Assembly (NCBI GenBank): GCA_021030905.1
Contig: JAGFMI010000004.1
Location: 1,178,001-1,242,000, forward strand
Length of the DNA: 64,000 nt
Direction: 5' to 3'
DNA from: Pyrenula massariospora
Taxonomy: Eukaryota > Ascomycota > Eurotiomycetes > Pyrenulales > Pyrenulaceae
Program-made: the position numbers and the translations under genes
The notes under the pieces: generated by a model
What the model saw: only the letters and a program-made list of their open reading frames with translations
What the model was told of the DNA's origin: nothing
The model's database searches: none
Shown: one piece after another, positions 45,046 to 55,732 of the stretch
Layout: every line of letters begins with the position of its first letter
Position numbering within the stretch: position 1 is the first letter of the stretch

Positions 45046-46582
45046 GCTTGTTAGCAGAATCGAAGTTGTACAAACAAAGCCAGAAAGATGTCTAGAATGA
45101 AATGATGAATTTCAAAATCAAACAGCATGCTTGAGAAGAGTAGGCACTACCGTGGATATATCAATGACGCAGAGCCAGATTACGTTCAGCGATATCTTTG
45201 GTGGAATGAGCATCGCTGTCGCATCCTTACAATAGGATACTATGGTCGGTGTGATACTCGGTACATTTCTGATAGTCTACAGGCAATTTTCTAAAGCATC
45301 TCGCAGTCAAGCCGAAGGCATGGTAAAAGGTGATAAAACGCGCCGACCTCACGTGTTGTTCTCAATTCGGACCTGCTTCTGGCTGGATTGGGTTGCAATC
45401 CAAAGTCGGGCCGTTTGGGTTTGTTAAGACGTTGAGGGGGAAGGGGGGGAGGGGAGATGGTTGATGACGCGGAGGTCTCTTGCGGGGGAGGACCTCCTCA
45501 GGCTGGTACACTCCAAGTTAGCTCATTGAGTACCCCAAGTTAGGGTTAGGGTTTGCTGTGCGCCGATACTTTTGGCCAAGCGCCAAGAACGTCGGTCAGA
45601 TCCAGCAAAGGCCGACCTTCACCTTCTCTTCCCAAGCCTTTCGTTATTTGCTCACAGTGCTAACAGGCCCGATCCCCACGGAAGCGCTTCCTGACCGGTC
45701 CAATCGAGGAGCCACGGGCATTCTTTAGAGAGTCAGATGAGATCATCTCACCGAACTGAGGGGCACGACCCGGCAGATCGACCGTTCCAAGATGGAGGGT
45801 GTCAACCCCACCACGACGTCTGAATCTGGGGATGGCTGGCGGTACTCCCGCTCTCTGCCACTCACGGGCATGGAAGCTTTTCCCTGGCGCTGACCTCAAC
45901 TGTCCTGGCCCTCCAAAGTTTCAATTGCCAAGACACCGTTCATCGACTTATTCGCCATGATTGAGGACTTTCCACATGCTATATAGCGGTTCAGTCAGAC
46001 CCCTCCTTGCTTCTCAGCCGTACAAACATACAAGATTAGAGATTGCAGACAATTGTGGACAGCTTTACTGAAAAGGTGAGGGTCGAAGTCGCCTTGTCCA
46101 TGCTCCGTTGTTGTGTACACCACCCTGAATGTGTCAGCCCTCTACAAGCCATTTCGTGTGAAGTTGCTGTCGGAAGAATTCTCATTGGCCGCCATATGCA
46201 ACATCGCACCGATTTCTCCAAATTCCGATTCCCCAAGGCTAGCTTCAACTTACACCACCCTAGTCCCGAACAGTTGGTCGGTCTGCGGTCTACCGAGAGC
46301 TGTCGGTGCCATCGACAGGCTTGTTTTCAGCCTTTCTATCTCGCATGGCCATTCCCATCTAATCATCAAAGCAAAGCCCCCTTGCAACCTTGTTCCGTCC
46401 GAGAGCTATTTGACCCCGAGTCAGGGCTGTAGAGAGTTCTATAAAGTTCCCTTTCGTCCCCCGCGATTTCGAGATGACCTTCAAGCAACTGGCAAGATAT
46501 AGATGTGTGCTGTATGAGCCTCAGGACGTAAATCTACCTTGACCGCTTGCCTTCGGTTACCCTAACCCCTCTCATATTCGTC
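45046..46582. promoter_or_regulatory. divergent promoter of the sugar cluster
   Basis: 1.5 kb between the alpha-glucosidase and permease starts. Four matches to the CreA/Mig1 consensus SYGGRG: GCGGGG at 45482-45487, CCCCAC at 45674-45679 and 45806-45811 (minus-strand GTGGGG), and CTGGGG at 45826-45831. A G-rich tract lies at about 45432-45460. A short telomere-like TTAGGGTTAGGG lies at 45540-45551. No gene recognised. Confidence 0.4.
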
Positions 46583-48343
46583 ATGTCGACTCAAATGTCT
46601 TCTATCCCAAAGAGCCAACCACATAGCCGCCGTGGCTCCTACATCTCAGCCGTTGAGCCTGAACCTCATGCCATTCACCCTACCGATAGTGTCATCCGCC
46701 GGGCTTCAGTTGCTGTTCCAACCTTCGCTCAAATCAGTGATGAGTCTCGAGATGCCACCAATGCCGAGAAGCAGATGGGCTTTGCCCAAGCCATCAGAAT
46801 CTACCCGAAAGCTGTGGCATGGTCGATTGGGCTATCCCTGGCTATCATCATGGAAGGCTACGATATCGTGCTACTTGCCAATTTCTTCGGCTTGCAGACA
46901 TTTAACCAGAAGTTTGGAACACCCAATCCAGACGGCACATATGGAATCAGCTCCGCTTGGAAATCAGCTTTGACAAACGGGGCATATGTCGGCGAAATCC
47001 TCGGCCTAGCCGCGACTGGATGGCTGCAGTCACGCATTGGTTACAGGAAGACCATGATGATCGCGCTAGCCTTGGTTGTCTGTTTTATTTTTCTGACATT
47101 CTTCGCCGTCAACGTCCAGATGCTCCTAGTCGGCGAAATCCTCTGCGGCATCCCCTGGGGAGCATTCCAGACGCTCACAACAGCTTATGCCTCTGAAGTT
47201 TGCCCTACTCGACTCCGAGCGTACCTGACCACCTACAACAACCTCTGCTGGGTATTTGGACAATTAATAGGCTCCGGTGTACTACGGGCTATGGCGGACA
47301 GAAACGACCAATGGGCATATCGAATCCCATTTGCAATTCAGTGGATGTGGCCGGTACCCATAATGGTTATTTGCTACCTAGCCCCTGAAAGCCCCTGGTG
47401 GCTTGTGAAGAATGCACGCTTCGATGAAGCGAAAACTTCTCTACAGAGGCTCACCACGCGAGGGGACCCTACTTTCGACGTCGACAAGACAATCTCAATG
47501 ATGCAATTCACAAACCAAATCGAGAAAGAGATATCCTCTGGAACAAGCTACTCGGACTGCTTCAAAGGCACCAACCTCCGCCGAACAGAGGCTGTCTGCA
47601 TGTCCTGGCTGGTCCAATCGTTTTGTGGATCAACATTCATGGGCTATTCTACTGTATTCTTCCAAAGCGCTGGACTCGGCACTACCCAATCTTTTAACAT
47701 GTCACTTGGTATCTACGCTCTCGGCGCTGTGGGTACAGTCGGTTCATGGTTTAGCATGCAGCTGATGGGTCGGCGAACTCTCTATCTTTATGGATGTCTA
47801 ACTTTGTTCGGGCTCCTGCTCATCATCGGCCTTTGCGGTATTGCCCCACGTTCGAACAACTCGGCCAACTGGGCGATTGGTGCCATGCTTCTGCTGTTTA
47901 CATTCGTGTATGACTCCAGCGTTGGACCTGTGTGTTACTCGCTTGTCTCTGAGCTCTCATCGACTCGTATGCGAGGGAAGACTATCGTTCTTGCAAGAAT
48001 TGGCTACAACATCGCCAGCATAATTGTCAACATCCTCACCAACTATCAATTGAACAGCAAATCCCAAGGTGGTTGGGACTGGGGTGCAAAGGCCGGCCTC
48101 TTCTGGGCAGGAATGTGCTTCCTGATGGTTGTTTGGATCTTCTTCCGGCTACCTGAACCCAAAGGACGGACTTATGGAGAACTTGACATTCTCTTTGAGA
48201 ATCGTGTGTCCGCACGGAAATTCCGTGAAACCGAGGTTAACCCCTTCAGGGGTGACACGGTGGAAGCGCGCATCAGCAGCGATGCCGATTCCGATAGCGG
48301 AAAGGCTAGATTTAAACAGATGGAGGTGGAATGTGCGTTTTAG
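46583..48343 (+). CDS. alpha-glucoside (maltose/sucrose) proton symporter, MFS sugar porter
   Basis: Single exon, 586 aa; the first ATG in frame is at 46583. Twelve membrane segments are visible, starting with VAWSIGLSLAIIMEGYDIVL. Sugar-porter signatures: GWLQSRIGYRKTMMIAL, EVCPTRLRAYLT, PESPWWLVKNAR in the central loop and YSLVSELSSTRMRGKT in the second half. EGYD with the acidic residue in the first segment is typical of MAL31/MAL61-type alpha-glucoside permeases. It should import the substrates of the flanking hydrolases across the plasma membrane. Confidence 0.93.
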   Translation: MSTQMSSIPKSQPHSRRGSYISAVEPEPHAIHPTDSVIRRASVAVPTFAQISDESRDATNAEKQMGFAQAIRIYPKAVAWSIGLSLAIIMEGYDIVLLANFFGLQTFNQKFGTPNPDGTYGISSAWKSALTNGAYVGEILGLAATGWLQSRIGYRKTMMIALALVVCFIFLTFFAVNVQMLLVGEILCGIPWGAFQTLTTAYASEVCPTRLRAYLTTYNNLCWVFGQLIGSGVLRAMADRNDQWAYRIPFAIQWMWPVPIMVICYLAPESPWWLVKNARFDEAKTSLQRLTTRGDPTFDVDKTISMMQFTNQIEKEISSGTSYSDCFKGTNLRRTEAVCMSWLVQSFCGSTFMGYSTVFFQSAGLGTTQSFNMSLGIYALGAVGTVGSWFSMQLMGRRTLYLYGCLTLFGLLLIIGLCGIAPRSNNSANWAIGAMLLLFTFVYDSSVGPVCYSLVSELSSTRMRGKTIVLARIGYNIASIIVNILTNYQLNSKSQGGWDWGAKAGLFWAGMCFLMVVWIFFRLPEPKGRTYGELDILFENRVSARKFRETEVNPFRGDTVEARISSDADSDSGKARFKQMEVECAF

Positions 48344-49506
48344 CGAATTTGATTGTACGATACGGTAATAATTAGCGCCAGCTAGATGGACGTTCTTCGC
48401 TGCATGATATAGACGAGGGTTGTGCGAACACAAGATAATATCAAAACTTGAACATGAAGCTTGACCATTGCATGCATTTCTTTGCCTCGTCCTTGGTGCG
48501 TGTGTAAATGATCCCGCTCGTATTCCTGTCATTCAAGCAGAGGAATCCTGTTCAATTGGCAAGTTAGTGACTTGCCCGGCCTGCGTTCCACGAGACAAAT
48601 TCAGGGCTGGGTGAGGACCCATTAACATTTTCCAGACAAGTTTAGGCGATAAGGAAAGTCAAATCCAAAACACCTCCCCCTGCACTGCGTGCATGAACTT
48701 CAACTGCCTGAACCGGTCCTCGTGGCACGGGATTAATAACCTGCCCATTGTGCTCACCGACAGTTTTGGTTCGTATATCTCCCTGAGGACTATTATCTAC
48801 AAGCTTCTAATGGCCAAGACATCACGGAGGATCCGCAATGAGCGACAATCTTACAGAACGTGTGCATGTCCTCGTACGGACCTGTTCGATCCTACGCTGC
48901 TTGGAAGATTCAGGCACGTTTTCTAGAATTGGGAGGACTGGAATTCCTTCGCCATTTCGGAGCCTAGCGCATGATGCTATCGCCCTATATGAACCGGCTT
49001 GCCCGCAGTCGGCCCTTCTCATAATATCCGCAAGGATCCTGGTGGCTTCTCCCCGGATCGATTTCGAGGCATCCAACCGTCCCCCGCGTCTTTCAGACTC
49101 GACGGGATCCTCTATCGAGCACATCAGGCTAGAATGGATAGCCCGAGACCCGAGTGAGCGGATAGAAGCGGGGCTCTTTAGCCAGAGTCCAAAGAGGCTC
49201 GCCCGAATTGACGGCTACATCTCCTTCCGCAAGCCACAAGCGTGGGAGAGCAGTTTCTCGAGACCAATTTTGTCTAGCTCGGAATTTACCGCCATGCCTT
49301 GGTGATTGCCAGCTCTTTCTATCGCACACATCTGCCCTTTCGTTTCTTTTTGTGTCTCATGTGATATTTGTTTCAACCTAGCATCAAGACAGGTCGGCTC
49401 TGAGAGCTCGTAAATTTAACGTCTCATCGTGATGCGCTAAATTCTCAAGAAAAGCATGTACTACTGTTGGAGATCGTTGTAGACGTTTCGTGACAGACTG
49501 CGACTG
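48344..49506. other. intergenic, promoter of GH32 gene
   Basis: 1.16 kb. A 155-codon frame at 48838-49305 (+) starts MSDNLTERVHVLVRTC but shows no domain and is matched by minus-strand frames of similar length, so I do not call it. Confidence 0.4.
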
Positions 49507-51513
49507 ATGGCCGTGCGGTCCTTAAGTGTCGACCAAGGACTAACTAATTTCAACCGAAAACCCTCCATCTCAGACAAAGTCACGTTCTCACATGATGAAG
49601 GGTCAAAGACCGATACCCACGTTGCGAACGGTATCTACAATCGTGGCCTACCGTCTTTACATTTCCTTCGATGGCGTCCAATTTACCACCTTCTTACTCC
49701 CAACGCATGGATGAACAACCCGTGCGCTCCGGGCTTCGACCAAGGGACCAGCACGTATCACATGTCCTTTCAGTGGAACCCTAGGAGGAACAATTCCGGA
49801 AATGTCGCTTGGGGCAGCATCGCTTGGGGTCATGCAACCTCCAAAGACTTGATGTCGTGGAAAGTCGTTGCGCAACCTGTTCTGAAACCTGATCAAGTCT
49901 ATGACCATGAAGGTGTCTTTACAGGTTGCATGCAGCCAGCATTTGTGGGGACCATACCAAATGCATTGACAGTCGTCTACACTTCCGTTAGCAAGCTTCC
50001 AATTCATTATACACTCCCCTACGATCGCGGTTGCGAAACCCTGAGCATTGCTCAATCAAATGACGGCGGGAAGACCTGGACTAAACCCACAACAAATCCG
50101 ATCTTGTCTGGTCCCCCAGAAGGAGCTACAGTCTCGGGATGGCGAGACCCCTTCGTAGCCCCATGGCCATCGTTAGACCGCGTTCTTGGCAAGGAAGAAG
50201 GGCGGAGTCTCTACGGCACTCTTTCTGGGGGTATTTCAGGCGAGACACCGACATTATTCCTGTATTCATTAGATACGGATATCTCTGGCAAATGGAGATA
50301 TATCTCGCCACTTGTCAATCTTGGTCTCAATCATTCCGTTTCTCGCTGGTCCGGTGACATGGGCGTCAACTGGGAGGTGGCGAACTTCTTCACTCTAAGC
50401 GACTACAGAGGCGGCGAGAGAGACTTTATCATTGTTAGCGCAGAAGGCTGCGATCCTACCCACATCACTGAGCATGATCCGGATGAAGGACCGCCTCGCA
50501 GCACCCAAGTTCCCAGAGCCGCTCGCTCCCAACAGTGGATGAGCGGCAGTCTCATAGCGGCAGGGGAAGCAGTCCAAATGGAGCACAATTTTTCAGGCCG
50601 ATATGATCACGGTTGTCTCTATGGCGTAACTTCGATGTGGGACGCGCAGACATCATGTCACATTGCTTGGGGTTGGATCACGGAGGAAGATCTCCCACAA
50701 GAACTTGTAGATCGTCAAAACTGGAGTGGCATGCTTTCTCTGCCGCGGGAACTGCGCCTACTTACAGTACACAATGTGCATGGGGCTCTTGCGTCAAAGC
50801 TCAAAGCGATTACATGCCTCGAAGTCACGCCGGACGAACACGAAAGCTACACAATCCGAACCTTGGGGATGCGCCCAGCCAAGGCTACCGAGCACCTCCG
50901 CAAGGAATCAAAAGAGCTGAGCATTGGAGCCACTGCGCTTCCACAAATCAACTCTGAGAATGTTGCGGGGGAGATATGGCTTGATGTCAGAAGCTCGCGG
51001 TGGGAAATGATCGCGGAAATTGCTTTGAGTAAGAATTGCGCAATGGTTGGACTGTCGATCTTCCATAATCAAGGTATTCCCCCTAACCTTCTGTCATTCT
51101 TACACTAACGCCAGCAAGATGGCTCGCGCCAAACATCCGTGTCTTTTTCACCAGTTACAGAGACCTTGACCATCGATCGCTCAGCCTCTACTGATGTCGA
51201 CTATCGCATCAACACCGCGTCCGAGACAGCGCCGCATACGCTTTTTACCTTGCGCGATCCCGCCTCCGGAGAGCTCTCGCAGGAGAATCTTCGACTCCAC
51301 GCCTTCTTCGATGAGAGCGTTTTGGAGGTCTTCGCCAATGACAGGACAGTCATTTCAACCAGAGTGTACCCATCGCAGAAGAGATGCTACGGCATCCATT
51401 TCTTTACCGAAGACGACCAAGATGCCATGGTGGAAGATGATTCGGGGTCTTCGCGGTTGTTGCAGGCTCAGGCATGGGACGGGCTAAGGGCGGACATTCG
51501 CATCGTAGATTAG
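49507..51513 (+). CDS. GH32 beta-fructofuranosidase-like protein lacking the catalytic nucleophile
   Basis: Two exons (49507-51073, 51119-51513), 653 aa; 45-nt GT-AG intron. The five-bladed propeller signature is YHLLTPNAWMNNPCAPGFD: the catalytic Asp of WMND is Asn71 (codon AAC at 49717-49719). Other landmarks are intact: GWRDPFVAP (transition-state Asp214), GVNWEVANFF (acid/base Glu290), HEGVFTGC, and the C-terminal beta-sandwich with LRLHAFFDESVLEVFANDRT. No signal peptide, so probably cytosolic like fungal intracellular invertases. Without the nucleophile it should not cleave sucrose or fructans by the normal mechanism. It lies beside a sugar permease and alpha-glucosidase. No stop or frameshift is seen, so it is not an obvious pseudogene. 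Confidence 0.92.
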
Positions 51514-51872
51514 AATTTTGCTGGGAACAGCTTGCGGATCCATGGATGATGAGATACCCTATACGTAGACCCCGGGTTAATCAGAGAGGTTTGGGCGAGC
51601 TGGTTGCGATCATTGATGGCGCTAGCACATGGTCGAGGCTGAAGTCGAGGCTCATGTCAATCGCGCCAAGGCAGCCGTTGTCCCGACAACACCGCCAAGC
51701 CCAGCCCTATCACCAAACACCAGCCTAATCCAAGACCAAGGCGACACAAAACCTACGGAACTACGACTTCGTTCGACTTTATTTCACACGAACTCTTATT
51801 TGTCCAGCATTGCAAAATCTGCACCAGAGCCAGGTCCTTCAAACAGCACTCCAACGGATCCCATCAACAACG
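51514..51872. other. intergenic, promoter of SPC25
   Basis: 359 bp between two plus-strand genes. Frames continue through it (for example 51629-52168) but are out of register with the real start at 51873. Confidence 0.45.
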
Positions 51873-52763
51873 ATGGCGACAGCCATCCTCACCCCGTCGC
51901 ACGCGCACACCCGCGCCCTCAGCAGCACAACACCCACCGCCGCATACTCCTCGCCGGCCGACCCCTCGATCATCAGCTCCCTCCCCTCCATCGACTTCGG
52001 CTTCGACGACCTCAAAGCCCGCATGACCGCCTTTACGCACAAGTTCGACGCCTTCATCGAAAAGGGCCGGCGGCAGGTCCTCGAAGAGCGCAACTCGTTC
52101 CGGGGACGGGTGGGAGAATTACGCGGTACACACCCCACGCCATTCTTTCTATCTACATAGCAAAATAATGACTACTGATTAATGGGAATAGAGGAGCAAT
52201 CCACCACCCTACAGCAACTGCGCACCCTGCAATCCACCCACCGCACCCACGCCTCCCTCCTGGCCAAGGAATCGGCCGAGCTCTCCGACCTGCACGCCAC
52301 CATCAGCTCCATCTCCGCGCGGTGCGACACGCTCCAGGCCTCCCGCGACCGCCTCCGGCAGCGGATAGAGGACGCGAAGCGGCAAATTGAGCGGAAGCTG
52401 GAAGTGCAGAGGGAGTATGCGAAGGGGTTTGACGGGCAGAAGGGCCGGGACGGGCCGGAGTGCGCGTTCTGGGAGGAGGTGTTGGGGCTGAGGTTGGAGA
52501 GCGCGGGGACGGAGGGGTGGGTGAGGGTTGGCTTCTTTAATCTGCCGACTTCGACGAAGGGGGAAGGCGGGGAGGCCTGGTTTGAGTTGGATTGTGGGAG
52601 GGAGTATCGGTTTGGGAAGATGGTGCCGAAATTGAGAGGAGAGGGAGAAGGGGGTAGAGCGAGGGATGCGTTGAGGAAGTTGAATGAGGAAGGGGATATT
52701 GGGCCTTTTTTGAAGAGGATGAGAGGTGTTTTGGTGGATGCTCTCGGAAGGGGGGAGGAGTAA
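51873..52763 (+). CDS. SPC25: kinetochore protein SPC25
   Basis: Two exons (51873-52125, 52192-52763), 274 aa; 66-nt GT-AG intron, phase 1. An N-terminal unstructured part is followed by FGFDDLKARMTAFTHKFDAF, IEKGRRQVLEERNSFRGRV and a long coiled coil (SAELSDLHATISSISARCDT, SRDRLRQRIEDAKRQIERKL). The C-terminal globular RWD-like domain has CAFWEEVLGLRLES, VRVGFFNLP and AWFELDCGREYRF. SPC25 pairs with SPC24 in the NDC80 complex, linking kinetochores to microtubules. The 5' half is C-rich, the 3' half G-rich on the sense strand. Confidence 0.9.
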
Positions 52764-53185
52764 ATTACCAGCCTTGGACTTCAGTGAAGACGTTTTAAGC
52801 GTGAACTTTGCACACGACCTCTAATTACATGTTCTCCTATGCCCAAGAGCACGCAACCCAGCCCCAAGACCCTGTGTACAAATCGCTTTCTCTGTCAGCA
52901 TTTATAGCTCCGCGATGGGGCAAAAAATGTGGCTGCTAAGTTTGACTGCTACTTCTCCTGCACAGAAGGCACATGAATTCACGGAAAGGGAGGCTTTGCG
53001 GAGGAGTATCAATGAAGTGTAGTGTGAATTTTGAAAGCGACAATCAATTCGTGAATGTGACGGACATATATGGGTATCTTTGTTGACCTGAGCAGCGCAA
53101 GTAAATTGAATCTACAGCTTCCACGTTCAACGCATTACCGGGCCCGCTCGACATCATCGAAACTCACGGAGGCCTGCAGATGCAA
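52764..53185. other. convergent intergenic spacer
   Basis: 422 bp between the stops of SPC25 (+) and the mitochondrial TrpRS gene (-). Nothing recognised. Confidence 0.5.
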
Positions 53186-54678
53186 TCAAATCGCTGCACC
53201 TCCCTCCCGCCTCAGCCCCAATACCTCTTCAACCATTTCCATCGTTCTCCTCGCGTTCTCCCGTGCCCTATTTGCGCCGTGCATCGCAGCGTCCTCGAGG
53301 AATCGATCTCTCTGCATGAGATCTTTCCATCGTTCCCTCACAGGCCCGATTTCCTTCTCGACTGCCTTCGCTACGGCACTCTTTAGTTGCTTTGGTTTGA
53401 CGACTTTGTCGTCCAGAGCATTGAACTCTTGGGCTATTTCCTCGCCGGGTCGTGGGTCGTGGGTCGTGTGGCGAAGGATGTCGATTAGGTTTGCGATTCC
53501 TGGTCTGGTGGAGGGCGAGTAGGTGATGGTGTTGTCGCTATCGGTGAGGGCTTTTGCGAATTTGTCCTGGATGGTTTCGGCGGAGTCGGAGAGGAGGATG
53601 TGGGATAATCGGTTGGGATCGGATTTCGACATCTTTTGTGTGGGGTTGCGGAGAGACATGATGCGTTTTGCTGGGGCTTTCGGATAGGAGATTAGCATGG
53701 AATTTTGAGGTGAATAGTTTTGAGATGATGGATAGAAAAGCGTACAGATATTAGGTTGAGGTTCAAGGAAGACTGCGCAATCGTAGGTGTGGTTGAAGGT
53801 ATTGGCAAGGTCACGGGCAAATTCGAGGTGTTGACTTTGATCTTCGCCAACAGGGACGGAATTTGCTCTGCAAAGATCCTAATGAGCATTGTGTCCGGGA
53901 TCGGTGCTCTAGAGCAAGACAGCGTACTAACCGGTGGACCAAAATGTCGGCGGCTTGAAGGACTGGGTATGAGTACAAGCCGAGCTTGAGCTTTGCGCGA
54001 GCTGATTCCGTGTCTAGAGTTGAGCCATCAGGAAGCTCAAGCTTGCTCTAAGATATTTGTGAGACTTGTTCTGATGTCGTGAGAGGGATGCGGTACCTTC
54101 CACTGAGTCATCTTCGACAACTTCCCTGTGGATGCAATCGTGCTCAAGATCCACATCAGCGTCGTGTGTGCGGGCACCTTGCTCAAAGGTCAGATAGCGC
54201 GATCCATTTTGTGAGATGGGTCTCTGACATCGGACTGAAAAAATATCTTGCTTTTCTCGTGATCTAAGCCAACTGCCAGCAATGCTGCTAGCGTCTCCTT
54301 TTTATGTCGCAAGAGCTTTTCAGCATTTTGGGGAACAGTCAAGGCGTGCAGATCGACAATTGAGAATATGAGGTTTGAGTCTGGAGGTGCTTCATCTTGC
54401 AGAGTCTTCCATCTCTTGAGTGCACCAAGGTAATTACCTAGGTGGGGCACTCCTGTTGGTTGGATACCGGAGAAGATTCTCAGCTGAGACGAGGAGTCGG
54501 AGCTTGAGTGCCGTGCGAAAGGTCGAGTAAACGATGAAGGCAGAAGACTAGCAGCGTGCTGATTTGAGTAAAGGAGACATCTTGCGCCGCTTCGAGGTAT
54601 GCGGCTCATCTCCTCAACTGCCTCCAAGCAATTGACTTCACCAAAAAAAGGATCGAGGCTTTGCTCCGAAAACGTCAT
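53186..54678 (-). CDS. MSW1: mitochondrial tryptophanyl-tRNA synthetase
   Basis: Five exons (54229-54678, 54097-54177, 53932-54047, 53746-53867, 53186-53676), up to 419 aa; introns 51, 49, 64 and 69 nt. Class I signatures: IFSGIQPTGVPHLGNYLGAL (HIGH equivalent HLGN), VDLHALTVP, VPVGEDQSQHLEFAR and NPTQKMSKSDPNR (KMSKS). Two starts are possible: 54678, or the in-frame ATG at 54609, whose product begins MSRIPRSGARCLLYSNQ and looks more like a mitochondrial presequence because the first 23 residues of the longer form are acidic. It charges mitochondrial tRNA-Trp. Convergent with SPC25. Confidence 0.92.
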
Positions 54679-54766
54679 CGGCCAATAACTAGTTCCACCT
54701 AGCCCGGAAACGGCAAAATCTAAACACTTGCACTTTCAAGCTGATGCGTGATGCCGCGCTGTCCAG

Positions 54767-55234
54767 TCACCCGATCTTTGACAGTGAGGCCGTAGAAATA
54801 TTTCGAACATTCCTTAGCGGACTCAATCTCGTCAACGTCCCAGATTCAGCTTCTGAAGCTGCGGTTCTTGCATCTGTTGAATTGGAGTCCAGCGTCGGTC
54901 CTGAGGTAACTTGAGCCAGAGTAGTGCTGTCAGGTGCTGGCTGATTTGGTGCGAACAATATTCCCTGATCTCCCGAGACTGGCCGTGTGGATGTATTGGC
55001 AAGTTCATGGTGCTCTGAATGCCCTTGACGCCCTACGCGCGATGAAGCATTTCTCGCCTGCCCAATTTGTCCCGCCTGTCCTCTGTTCCGGTGTCTATGT
55101 TTTCTCCTTGTCCACTCCCTGAAATATCTGAGGCAGACTTCCACACCGTCCCATAGGCGACTGGTCATCATAATGGCGGCACAAATCACGAGCAAGACTA
55201 GAACGATGATGACAATTTCGACAGTCCCGTTCAT
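54767..55234 (-). CDS. small single-pass membrane protein, unknown
   Basis: Single exon, 155 aa, ATG at 55234, ending 88 bp upstream of the TrpRS gene on the same strand. The first 25 residues are a membrane helix (VEIVIIVLVLLVICAAIMM), followed by a basic stretch (RRKHRHRNR) and a Ser/Thr/Gln-rich tail without motifs. Topology is likely N-out with a cytoplasmic tail. No homologue recognised; the hydrophobic start plus stop-transfer Arg cluster supports a real protein. Confidence 0.55.
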   Translation of the reverse strand: MNGTVEIVIIVLVLLVICAAIMMTSRLWDGVEVCLRYFREWTRRKHRHRNRGQAGQIGQARNASSRVGRQGHSEHHELANTSTRPVSGDQGILFAPNQPAPDSTTLAQVTSGPTLDSNSTDARTAASEAESGTLTRLSPLRNVRNISTASLSKIG

Positions 55235-55732
55235 TTTGATAAATAGAGTGACAGTATGCAGACATCATCTAGTTTTTTCTGACAAGTCTGAAGATTTTGT
55301 TATTGCGCAGCACTTTGGAGGATGTAATTTTTAGTGGGTTACAAATTTGCGATGATACAATCTTGAATATCGTGTCATGATCGTCGAGTGATCCAGTGGC
55401 GCAGACATTTCATTATTATGTGATCACCGTACCCGTGCAGCTACTGATCAGTCTGCAAGTCATCCAGAATTCATGAACCGAGAATAAGCGACTCGTTCGG
55501 GGACAAACCCCCGGCACAATTATTATTTTCCACTTCCCTCGTGCGATCTAGTTAAAGGTCGTTAACCTACTATGACCATTCTTCTCGTTGGTAGCAAGAC
55601 TGAGGAGAGGAGATAAAAAATTCAGAGTATATCAGTTCAAATTTATTTTTAACTAAAATGGAATGTCACACAATAGAGGGACAAACTGTCTGGAAAAGGT
55701 CATAGATCACCGGCTAAGATCTAGCTCTGCTC
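55235..55732. other. intergenic
   Basis: 498 bp between two minus-strand genes; A/T-rich at 55605-55680. Nothing recognised. Confidence 0.45.

Noticed and set aside
45540-45551. Chromosome end
   Set aside because: Only two TTAGGG units, flanked on both sides by ordinary genes.
48838-49305. 155-codon frame upstream of the GH32 gene
   Set aside because: Minus-strand frames of similar length overlap it and nothing in it is recognisable.
49717-49719. GH32 Asp to Asn change caused by RIP
   Set aside because: The change is not in the CpA/TpG context favoured by RIP, and the rest of the gene shows no such pattern.
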